A stretch of DNA of 17,278 nt from JBFGCT01 sp041581055 (GTDB taxonomy: Bacteria; Actinomycetota; Acidimicrobiia; Acidimicrobiales; Ilumatobacteraceae), in the NCBI GenBank assembly GCA_041581055.1, contig JBFGCT010000082.1, positions 1-17,278 of the forward strand, given 5' to 3'. Each line of letters begins with the position of its first letter. Position 1 is the first letter of the stretch. Positions 7,220 to 13,412 of this stretch are shown piece by piece. The translations under genes and the position numbers were made by a program. Below the pieces are notes generated by a model, which did not search any database, was not told where the DNA came from, and saw only the letters and a list, made by a program, of their open reading frames with translations.

Positions 7220-8050
7220 TCAGGCGCCGGCGAGCGCGCCGCCGGCGATCGTGATGCGGTGCATCAGCCGGCGCTCTCCGTGGTAGTCGTTGTTCGCCTC
7301 GTGCCAGGTGCACCGGTTGTCCCAGAACGCGACCGAGCCCGGCGCCCAGCGGAAGTCGCACGTGTACTCGGGTTGGTCGACGTGCTTGTAGAGAAAGCGC
7401 AGCAGCGCCCGGCTCTCGGCGGCGGACCAGCCCTCGATGCCGATCGTGTGGCCGGGGTTGACGTAGAGCGCCTTGCGGCCACTCTCGGGATGGCGGATCA
7501 CGACCGGGTGGACGGCGTCGCCGACGCGGTCGATCCCGCCGAGTTGATCGGCCAGATCGGTGGTGCGGTAGATCCCGCCCTCGCCGTAGATGTGGCGGTT
7601 GGAGTGCACGGCGCGCAGCGACTCGAGCATCTCCCGGAAGCCCGCCGACAGCCCGTCGAACGCGGCGTAGAGGTTGGCGAACCGCGTGTCGCCGCCGGCC
7701 GAGGGCAGCTCGCGGGCGACGAGGATCGAACCGAGCGCCGGCTCGTCGTCGTAGGAGTGGTCGGCGTGCCAGCCCCCGCCGATGTTCGTCTGCTGGCCGG
7801 GCTCCTTGCGGACCTCGGCGATCTCGGGGTGCGTGTCGGTCGCGGTGAAGAACTTGTTGACGACGATGTCGCCGAACCGCCGGGCGAACTCGAGATGCTC
7901 GTCGGGGGAGAGGTCCTGGTCGCGGAAGAACAGCAGCCCGTGCTCGCCGAGCGCGGTGCGCACCGCGGCCAAGTCGTCGCCCTTCAGCTCGGCGAGCTGC
8001 ACGCCACCGACGACGACGCCACAGCCGGGGGAGTACGGGTTGAGTTCCAT
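7220..8050 (-). CDS. TauD/TfdA-family Fe(II)/2-oxoglutarate dioxygenase (AtsK/TauD-like)
   Basis: A 276-aa non-heme iron dioxygenase. Family members hydroxylate a carbon next to a sulfonate, sulfate ester or similar leaving group with 2-oxoglutarate and oxygen, releasing sulfite, sulfate or an alternative product. Numbered from the ATG, the iron ligands are His95 and Asp97 in GWHADHSY and the distal His250 in WDNRCTWHEA. Arg261 and Arg265 in RRLMHRI are placed to bind 2-oxoglutarate. The same residues and spacing occur in E. coli TauD, and length fits (about 280 aa). I prefer ATG 8050 over the in-frame GTG at 8059, because a TACCGT hexamer at 8058-8063 overlaps that GTG and sits 7 bases before the ATG. 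It lies 34 bases upstream of the hydrolase gene in the same direction. Two sulfatases nearby suggest alkyl sulfates or sulfonates as substrates, but this is inference. Confidence 0.9.
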   Translation of the reverse strand: MELNPYSPGCGVVVGGVQLAELKGDDLAAVRTALGEHGLLFFRDQDLSPDEHLEFARRFGDIVVNKFFTATDTHPEIAEVRKEPGQQTNIGGGWHADHSYDDEPALGSILVARELPSAGGDTRFANLYAAFDGLSAGFREMLESLRAVHSNRHIYGEGGIYRTTDLADQLGGIDRVGDAVHPVVIRHPESGRKALYVNPGHTIGIEGWSAAESRALLRFLYKHVDQPEYTCDFRWAPGSVAFWDNRCTWHEANNDYHGERRLMHRITIAGGALAGA

Positions 8051-8057
8051 CGAGCTC

Positions 8058-8063
8058 ACGGTA
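8058..8063 (-). promoter_or_regulatory. Candidate -10 element TACCGT for the dioxygenase
   Basis: TACCGT on the minus strand lies seven bases before ATG 8050. It covers part of the alternative GTG start at 8057-8059, which argues for the ATG. If used, it would give a leaderless message for the organosulfur genes downstream. Confidence 0.45.
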
Positions 8064-8091
8064 GCCGGGGTCTGGACACCGACGAGAGCCG

Positions 8092-8562
8092 TCAGCCCGA
8101 CATGCGTTCCAGCATCGCCTTCATCCGGGCGTGGACGAGGTTGACCGCCTGGAGCGGGCGGATCATCACCTTGAACTCGGTGATCAACCCGTCGTCGTCA
8201 CACGTGATGATGTCGACGCCGTTGACGTACTTGCCGTCGATCGACGTCTCGAACTCGAGCATCGCGTGATGGCCCTGGAGGATCGTCTTGGTGTACCCGA
8301 AGGCGCCCGCGCTCGGCCGGCCGTCGCCGACGACGTCGATGTCGTCATCCCGGTCGTCCTCCTCGGGCCCGCCGCCGAGCGTGCCGCCGGCGGCGGTCAG
8401 GTAGAGCGTCGTGATCTCGCGCCCCACCTGGGGGGTGAACACGATGGGGGAGAGGAACACGACATCGGGGTGCAGGACCGCCTCGAGCCCGCCCGGTAGG
8501 TCGCCGCGCAGATGGCGGCGCCACTTCTCCATGCACCCTTGGATCGGCTCGTTGGAAGACAT
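8092..8562 (-). CDS. NTF2/SnoaL-like protein of unknown substrate
   Basis: A 156-aa protein with the look of the NTF2-like cone fold: an N-terminal helix (MEKWRRHLRGDLPGGLEAVL), a strand with HPDVVFLSPIV, a variable middle rich in Asp/Glu/Gly (about 62-82), and C-terminal strands HHAMLEFET, YVNGVDIITCDDDGLITEFKV. The VNGVDIITxDxxGLITEFKVMIRP pattern is typical of SnoaL-like stand-alone members. Such proteins can be small hydrolases, isomerases or ligand binders, and no catalytic residues can be assigned with confidence. It lies 41 bases before the dioxygenase ATG and 34 bases after the membrane protein's stop. A TACGCT hexamer lies 6 bases before its ATG, so it may begin its own transcript. 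Confidence 0.8.
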   Translation of the reverse strand: MSSNEPIQGCMEKWRRHLRGDLPGGLEAVLHPDVVFLSPIVFTPQVGREITTLYLTAAGGTLGGGPEEDDRDDDIDVVGDGRPSAGAFGYTKTILQGHHAMLEFETSIDGKYVNGVDIITCDDDGLITEFKVMIRPLQAVNLVHARMKAMLERMSG

Positions 8563-8568
8563 CGGCCG

Positions 8569-8574
8569 AGCGTA
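8569..8574 (-). promoter_or_regulatory. Candidate -10 element TACGCT for the NTF2-like gene
   Basis: TACGCT is followed by CGGCCG and then the ATG at 8562 on the minus strand. Six-base spacing predicts a leaderless or nearly leaderless transcript. Confidence 0.45.
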
Positions 8575-8596
8575 GTTTCCAACGCTTGGCGCGCCC

Positions 8597-9250
8597 TCAG
8601 CCCGACGCGCCCGACGCGTCCGGCGCGCAGAACCGACCCGACACCGCGGCGTCGCCGTCGGGCGTGCAGACGAACCGCGTGCGCCCGATGATCCAGTCGA
8701 TGCCGGTCACGTCGGCCGACGTGTCGAGCCGCAGCGCGACGAACTCGCCGTCGAGGTGGATCCGTCCGGGGTCGATGGTCGAGCCGTCGCCGTCGGCGAC
8801 CCGCACCGCGCTCAGCTCACCGGCCGTCGCCAGCAGATGCCACGTGTCGACGCCGGCCCGCACCGTGACCAATGAGATCAGTCCCTCGGCGGGCAGCTCG
8901 GGGATGTCGTCGGCCTCAACGCAGCGGGCGAGCGAGGGCCGGATCGGATCGAAGTCGAGCCGGCCGAACCCGAAGCACACCTGGTCCCCGCGGGCGATCA
9001 TCGGGACCGGAAAGCCCTCGCGGAACGAACGGTCGCTGGGCACGAGCTCGACCCATTCGCGCGTGCCCGGCTGCTGCACGCGGGCGGCGAGCGACGGGAA
9101 CTGCGCGCCGGCCATCTCCGGGCGGGCGTCACCGCCGAGGGCGAAGACGGCGACGACGACCACGACGAGGCCGACGAGGACGAACGCGCCCGTCCGCCGA
9201 AGCCGAGCCGGGTCGTCCCCGCCGCCCGCGTCACCGGTGGCGTCAGACAC
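8597..9250 (-). CDS. Single-pass membrane-anchored protein with four-Cys extracytoplasmic domain
   Basis: A 217-aa protein that I do not recognise. A short Gly/Asp-rich cytoplasmic start (1-15) with Arg16, 18 and 19 precedes one hydrophobic segment (about 20-39, GAFVLVGLVVVVVAVFALGG). About 175 residues then face outward by the positive-inside rule. That domain is mainly beta-strand in pattern and has exactly four Cys (92, 110, 195, 208), which could form two disulfides. No lipobox or catalytic motif is visible. The GTG start at 9250 overlaps the esterase stop by 8 bases, which fits an operon with the esterase and the selenoprotein upstream. The start is not certain, but it places the transmembrane segment close to the N-terminus as expected. 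Confidence 0.75.
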   Translation of the reverse strand: MSDATGDAGGGDDPARLRRTGAFVLVGLVVVVVAVFALGGDARPEMAGAQFPSLAARVQQPGTREWVELVPSDRSFREGFPVPMIARGDQVCFGFGRLDFDPIRPSLARCVEADDIPELPAEGLISLVTVRAGVDTWHLLATAGELSAVRVADGDGSTIDPGRIHLDGEFVALRLDTSADVTGIDWIIGRTRFVCTPDGDAAVSGRFCAPDASGASG

Positions 9251-10097
9251 CAGCGGTCACGCGGGCCGCGGGGGTGTGCGTGCGGATGAACGTGGCCGCG
9301 TCGATGAGGGCGCGCGTCGCCTCGGGCAGGTAGCCGGCGAAGATCTGGAACACGTGCCACATGCCCTCGCGGACGTCGAGCAGGACCTCGGCGCCGGCGG
9401 CGGTCGCCCGCTCGGCCAGGGTGATCGAATCGGAGAGCAGCACCTCCTTGGATCCGGCCTGGACGAGCATCGGCGGCAGGCCGCGCAGTTCAGCGAACAA
9501 CGGCGAGACGCCGGGGTGGTCGCGCGGCGTGTCGCCCGCGTACTGCGCGGCGGAATCGCTGGGACCGGTGAGGTCGATCCACGGCGAGAGCAGGTAGGCG
9601 CACCCGGGCAGCGGATCGCCCGCGTCGCGCAGGGCGACCAGCGTCGCCAACGCCGCCCCGCCGCCCGCGGAGTCGCCGGCGATCGTGAGGAGCGCCGGGT
9701 CGGTGCGCTCGACGATCGCCCGGTACGCCGCGACGCAGTCGTCGACCGCCGCCGGGTACGGGTGCTCCGGCGCCAGCCGGTAGTCGATGACCGACGTGAC
9801 GGCGTTCGCCCGCTTGGCGAGCCGGGCGGCCATCGCGATGTGGCTGCGCGGCGACCCGACCACGTATCCGCCGCCGTGGACGTAGAGGATGTGCCGCTCG
9901 GGAACGCCGCGCGTCGGCGTGGCGACGATCGCGGGGACGCCGGCGATCGCCGCGTCGGCGTAGTCGACCTTGCGCGGCCGGGGCAGTAGGTCGATGCGGT
10001 CCATCGCCGCCCGCCGCTCGTCGAGCGTCGCGTCGTCGCCGGACCCGAACAGGGCCAGGCCGCGGCGGAACAGATTGGCGCGACGGCTGCCGCTCAT
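9243..10097 (-). CDS. HSL-family alpha/beta hydrolase (esterase/lipase)
   Basis: A 284-aa carboxylesterase of the hormone-sensitive-lipase group, which hydrolyses short to medium acyl esters. The oxyanion motif HGGGY is at 74-78. The nucleophile elbow GDSAGG gives Ser143, and the conserved YRLAPEHPYPAAVDD segment is at 106-120. The acid residue is probably Glu218 or Asp223 in GSKEVLLSDS, and His248 is in MWHVF. SPWIDL (171-176) is another family block. No signal peptide is visible. The ATG lies 9 bases after the stop of the selenoprotein gene, and its own stop overlaps the start of the membrane protein, so the three genes are likely cotranscribed. The natural substrate is unknown. Confidence 0.93.
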   Translation of the reverse strand: MSGSRRANLFRRGLALFGSGDDATLDERRAAMDRIDLLPRPRKVDYADAAIAGVPAIVATPTRGVPERHILYVHGGGYVVGSPRSHIAMAARLAKRANAVTSVIDYRLAPEHPYPAAVDDCVAAYRAIVERTDPALLTIAGDSAGGGAALATLVALRDAGDPLPGCAYLLSPWIDLTGPSDSAAQYAGDTPRDHPGVSPLFAELRGLPPMLVQAGSKEVLLSDSITLAERATAAGAEVLLDVREGMWHVFQIFAGYLPEATRALIDAATFIRTHTPAARVTAGV

Positions 10098-10106
10098 CGG
10101 GTCGGC

Positions 10107-10376
10107 TCAGGTGCCATAGCGCGCGACTCCCGCGGCGTGGCGTTCGGCGAACAGGCCCAGCACCTCGCCGGGCTCGGCATGGCGGCCGGTGGCGCCCTTG
10201 GAGTACAGCAGCTCGCCGTCGACCTCGACGTCGAACACCCCCTTGCTCCCCATCACCAGCGTCAGATCGGCGATGACGTGCTGGTAGTTGGAGATCAGGT
10301 CGTCGACCGCGCGCACGGCGTGGTCCGCGTAGTTTCAAGGGACGCAATAGGTGAGGCGGACATGGTGCGTGGCCAT
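10107..10376 (-). CDS. SelW/Rdx-family selenoprotein with in-frame UGA (Sec14)
   Basis: Reading from ATG 10376 gives an 89-residue protein if the TGA at 10335-10337 is decoded as selenocysteine: MATHHVRLTYCVPU followed by NYADHAVRAVDDL. Y-C-x-x-U after a first beta-strand is the redox motif of the SelW/SelT/SelH (Rdx) thioredoxin-like family. The remainder fits too, with the strand SKGVFDVEVDGELLYSK (about 45-61) followed by a polar loop and a C-terminal helix. Without read-through, only a fragment from GTG 10316 remains, lacking both the first strand and the CxxU motif. Homologues usually carry CxxC or CxxU. A hairpin with bacterial-SECIS geometry follows the UGA. A TACGCT hexamer sits 6 bases before the ATG. 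The gene starts 16 bases after the PEPC stop and is followed at 9 bases by the esterase. A nonsense mutation or base error at a Cys codon is the alternative. The selenium-insertion genes are not in this window. The partner thiol system is unknown. Confidence 0.85.
10305..10325 (-). promoter_or_regulatory. Candidate bacterial SECIS hairpin downstream of the UGA
   Basis: On the mRNA, GACC (10325-10322) pairs with GGUC (10308-10305). A single A-C mismatch separates it from an upper stem of CGC with GCG, closed by a five-base loop CGUGC. The second loop base is G, 19 bases after the UGA. Published descriptions of bacterial SECIS elements call for a small apical loop with G in the first two positions roughly 16-37 bases from the UGA, and this matches. 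The hairpin lies within coding sequence (codons 18-24), as bacterial SECIS elements do. GC-rich sequence makes some hairpin likely by chance, so this supports rather than proves Sec insertion. Confidence 0.6.
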
Positions 10377-10382
10377 GCCGAC

Positions 10383-10388
10383 AGCGTA
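10383..10388 (-). promoter_or_regulatory. Candidate -10 element TACGCT for the selenoprotein gene
   Basis: TACGCT then GTCGGC then ATG (10376) on the minus strand has the same arrangement as other genes here. It lies between the PEPC stop and the selenoprotein start, so it supports the ATG at 10376 rather than a start after the UGA. Confidence 0.5.
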
Positions 10389-10392
10389 CCGA

Positions 10393-13158
10393 TCACCCCG
10401 AGTTGCGGATGCCGGTGGCAATGGCGTTGATCGTCAACTGGATGCCGCGTTGCACCAGCTCGTCGTCGTCGCCGTCGCGGAAGCGGCGCAGCAGGTCGAC
10501 CTGCATCACGTGCAACGGGTCGAGGTACGGGTAGCGGTTGCGCAGGCTACGGGCGAGCACCGGGTTGTCGGCCAGCGGGTCGGCCGAGCCGGTGATGCGC
10601 GCGTGCCACGACCTGGTGAGCGCGTGCTCGGCCTCGATCCGCCCGAAGATGTCCTTGCGCGTGCCGTCGTCCTCGACGAGCGCCTCCGCGTAGCGGCGCC
10701 CGATCTCGATGTCGACCTTGGCGAGGACCATGCCCATGTTGTTGACGATCGCCTGGAAGAACGGCCACTCGGCGTACATCCGCACCAGCGTTTCGGCCCG
10801 TTGCGGATCGGCCCCGGCGAACGACTCGAACCCCGACCCGGCGCCGTACCACGCGGGGATCATCAGCCGGCACTGCGTCCAGCCGAACACCCAGGGGATC
10901 GCCCGGAGATCCTCGATCGCCTGCGACCGCGTGCGCGACGCCGGGCGGCTGCCGACGTTGAGCGTCGCGATCTCGTTCGTCGGCGTGATCGAGCGGAAGA
11001 ACCCGACGAAGCGCTCGTCGCCGTAGACCAGATCGCGGTACGCGGCGAACGCGTGGTCGGCCATCTCGCGCATCCCGTCGCCGAACACACCGTGCGCCCC
11101 GCCCGACCGGTCGGTGACGACACACGACGCTTCGAGCGTCGCGGCCACCAGGGTTTCGAGGTTGCGCCGGGCGATCGCCGGGTGGGAGTACTTGGCGGCG
11201 ACCATCTCGCCCTGCTCGGTGAGCCGGATCGACCGGTCGACCGAGTGCGGCGGCTGGGCGAGGATCGCCTGGTACGCGGGCCCGCCGCCGCGCCCGACCG
11301 TCCCGCCACGGCCGTGGAACAGCCGCAGGCGCACGCCGGCGGCCCTGGCGGCGTCGACGAGCGCGGCCTGGGCGGCGAAGAGGTTCCACTGCGAGGCCAG
11401 GTAGCCGCCGTCCTTGTTCGAGTCCGAGTACCCGATCATCACCTCCTGCCGGCCGTCCCGCGACGCGACCAGCTGGCGGTAGACCGGCACCTCGAGCATG
11501 GCGGTGAGCGTCGACGCCGCGCGCTCCAGGTCGCCGATCGTCTCGAACAGCGGGACGATGTCGAGCTCCGAGGCGGCGGGCGAGCCGGCGTGAGCCGGCC
11601 GGACGAGGCCGACCTCCTTGAGCAGGACGGCCACCTCGAGGACGTCGGAGACGGCGGTCGCCATCGAGATCACGTAGTGCGGGATGACGCGCCGCCCGAC
11701 GCGGTCGACCGCCGCCGCCGCCTCGTCGAGGATCGCCAGCTCGCCGAGCGTCCGTTCGGCGTACTCGGCGCCGGGATAGCGCAGCACGCGGGGCGACGCC
11801 AGCTCGGCCGTCAGGAGCGCGACCCGCTCGGACTCCGAGCGCGCGGCGTAGTCGGGGCAGACCCCGGCGTTGGCCAGCAGGTCGGCGACGACCTCCTCGT
11901 GGACCGCCGCGTTCTGGCGCATGTCGAGCCCGCACAGATGGGCGCCGAAGATCTGCGCCGCCCGCCGGGCGGGCTCGATCTTGGCCTCGACGAGGTCGCC
12001 GGCGCCATGGGAGCGCAACGACGCGGCGACGGCGTCATAGTCGCTGACCAGCTCGGCGATCGACCCGTAGCGCGGCCGCGGCACGCCGGGGGCGGGGCCG
12101 GGCGGGTCGTGCAGGTCGGGGTCGAGCACGGCGGTGGCGAACGCGTGGAGCCGGGCGTGCATGCCGCGCAGGGCGCGGCGGTAGGGCTCGTCGGCGCGGA
12201 ACGGCGAATCGTCGCCCGACGCGTCGGCGAGGGCCAGCAGCTCGGGCGTCGGGACGACGAGGCGGGCCGACATCGACAGCTCGATCGACAGCCGCCCCAG
12301 CGTCGCGAGATGGTGGGCGAACGCCACGTACGCCTGGCGCTGCGTCGCGAAGTGGACGACGTCGGCGGTGACGAACGGGTTGCCGTCCCGGTCGCCGCCG
12401 ATCCACGAGCCCATGTTGACCGCCAGCGTCGTGTCGAGTCCCGGGACGGCGGTGTGCCGCTCGGCGACCCGGGCCAGGTCCCGCGACAGCGCCGGCACGG
12501 TCTGGAACAAGCTCGCCTCGTAGTACCTGAGCGCCTCGTTGATCTCGTCGCGCACGCGCAGCTTCGAGAGGCGCAGCAACGCGGTCTGCCACAGGGTGAG
12601 CACGTCGACCTCGAGCTGGGCGTCGATGTCGGCGACGGCGGGCGCGTCGTCGCCGAGCCGGTCGCGGGCGTCGAGCAGCGTGGCGACGTGCTTGAGGACG
12701 TCGAGGATGGTCTGCCGGCGCACCTCGGTCGGGTGCGCCGTGATCACCGGGCTGACCTCGAGCTCGTCGACCGCGGCGGCGACCTCCCGGGCCGGCACCG
12801 CCTCCGCCGCGAGCCGCGCGAACGACGCGTCGAGGCTGCCGGGACGGGCCTGGTGGCCGGCCGCACGGTGGAACCGGCTCCGGCGGTCGAGGTGCACGTC
12901 CTCGGCGGTGTTGGCGAGCAGGGCCAGCCAGTCGAACGCGCGGATCACGTGGAGCTGCTGCTCGATCGGCTCGGCGCTCAACGCCGTCCGGAGCGCGCCC
13001 ACCGAGCTCGACCCGTCGCGCCGACCGCCGACGGCGATCCGCCTGACCCGCTCGATCAGCTCGAACGTGTCGTCGCCGGCCTGGGCGCGGATGACGTCGC
13101 CGAGGAGCCGGCCGAGCAGGCGGATGTCGTCGCTGAGGGCGTCGTCGGCGGAGCGCAT
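10393..13158 (-). CDS. ppc: Phosphoenolpyruvate carboxylase
   Basis: A 921-aa cytoplasmic enzyme that carboxylates phosphoenolpyruvate with bicarbonate to form oxaloacetate, refilling the TCA cycle. The first signature, VITAHPTEVRRQT, contains catalytic His142. The region GSWIGGDRDGNPFVT is at 250-264. The second signature, VMIGYSDSNKDGGYLAS, has Lys582, and FHGRGGTVGRGGGP is at 614-627. Length is normal for bacterial PEPC (about 880-970 aa). The extreme C-terminus is IRNSG, where most PEPCs end in QNTG, a conservative change at a usually invariant tail that takes part in the active site. ATG 13158 is preceded by GAGGGG, a possible ribosome site, and by a TAGCGT hexamer at 13168-13173. It follows the 63-aa gene by 29 bases and precedes the selenoprotein gene by 16 bases. 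Confidence 0.97.
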   Translation of the reverse strand: MRSADDALSDDIRLLGRLLGDVIRAQAGDDTFELIERVRRIAVGGRRDGSSSVGALRTALSAEPIEQQLHVIRAFDWLALLANTAEDVHLDRRSRFHRAAGHQARPGSLDASFARLAAEAVPAREVAAAVDELEVSPVITAHPTEVRRQTILDVLKHVATLLDARDRLGDDAPAVADIDAQLEVDVLTLWQTALLRLSKLRVRDEINEALRYYEASLFQTVPALSRDLARVAERHTAVPGLDTTLAVNMGSWIGGDRDGNPFVTADVVHFATQRQAYVAFAHHLATLGRLSIELSMSARLVVPTPELLALADASGDDSPFRADEPYRRALRGMHARLHAFATAVLDPDLHDPPGPAPGVPRPRYGSIAELVSDYDAVAASLRSHGAGDLVEAKIEPARRAAQIFGAHLCGLDMRQNAAVHEEVVADLLANAGVCPDYAARSESERVALLTAELASPRVLRYPGAEYAERTLGELAILDEAAAAVDRVGRRVIPHYVISMATAVSDVLEVAVLLKEVGLVRPAHAGSPAASELDIVPLFETIGDLERAASTLTAMLEVPVYRQLVASRDGRQEVMIGYSDSNKDGGYLASQWNLFAAQAALVDAARAAGVRLRLFHGRGGTVGRGGGPAYQAILAQPPHSVDRSIRLTEQGEMVAAKYSHPAIARRNLETLVAATLEASCVVTDRSGGAHGVFGDGMREMADHAFAAYRDLVYGDERFVGFFRSITPTNEIATLNVGSRPASRTRSQAIEDLRAIPWVFGWTQCRLMIPAWYGAGSGFESFAGADPQRAETLVRMYAEWPFFQAIVNNMGMVLAKVDIEIGRRYAEALVEDDGTRKDIFGRIEAEHALTRSWHARITGSADPLADNPVLARSLRNRYPYLDPLHVMQVDLLRRFRDGDDDELVQRGIQLTINAIATGIRNSG

Positions 13159-13167
13159 GGCCCCTCG

Positions 13168-13173
13168 ACGCTA
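13168..13173 (-). promoter_or_regulatory. Candidate -10 element TAGCGT for ppc
   Basis: TAGCGT is followed by CGAGGGGCC and the ATG at 13158 on the minus strand. Nine bases of spacing leave room for only a few untranslated bases, though the GAGGGG could act as a ribosome site on a longer message from the upstream 63-aa gene. Confidence 0.4.
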
Positions 13174-13187
13174 CCGCGGCGACCGGG

Positions 13188-13379
13188 TCAGCGGAGGGCG
13201 ACGTCGGCGGTGGCGCCACCCCAGCCGTTCAGCTGGTCGCGACCCTCGATCGTGACCCGCTCGACGCCGGCGGGGATCTCGACGCCGCTGAGCGATCGGG
13301 TGAACGGCTGCTCGCCCGCGTGGTCGTGCGTCAGCTCGCGCATCCCGTACAGAAGTCCGTCGGGACGGCCGAGCCGCAT
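13188..13379 (-). CDS. Small 63-aa protein of unknown function
   Basis: An unrecognised short protein starting MRLGRPDGLLYGMRELTH and ending with GRDQLNGWGGATADVALR. The second half reads as alternating strands (GVEIPAGVERVTIEGRDQ, then NGWGGATADVAL), suggesting a small beta-rich fold. No Cys, signal or transmembrane segment is present. Support for its being real comes from several sources: codon third positions are GC-rich as in its neighbours, a TACCGT hexamer lies exactly 6 bases before the ATG, and it fills the space between ppc and the divergent glgA with only 29 and 33 bases to spare. The frame is open far upstream on the opposite strand of glgA, but that part is noise. Function is unknown; context hints only at central carbon metabolism. 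Confidence 0.65.
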   Translation of the reverse strand: MRLGRPDGLLYGMRELTHDHAGEQPFTRSLSGVEIPAGVERVTIEGRDQLNGWGGATADVALR

Positions 13380-13385
13380 GGCACG

Positions 13386-13391
13386 ACGGTA
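13386..13391 (-). promoter_or_regulatory. Candidate -10 element TACCGT for the 63-aa gene
   Basis: TACCGT is followed by CGTGCC and the ATG at 13379 on the minus strand. It sits in the 33-base divergent gap shared with glgA, so the promoters of the two genes must overlap or face each other at very short range. Confidence 0.45.
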
Positions 13392-13412
13392 CCGGTCGGC
13401 AATGATGAGCGT

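Noticed and set aside
10107..10316. A 69-aa gene starting at GTG 10316 as the complete gene
   Set aside because: This start drops the first beta-strand and the CxxU motif that define the family, and no promoter or ribosome signal precedes it. The ATG at 10376 has a well-placed hexamer and gives a full family-length protein through the TGA.
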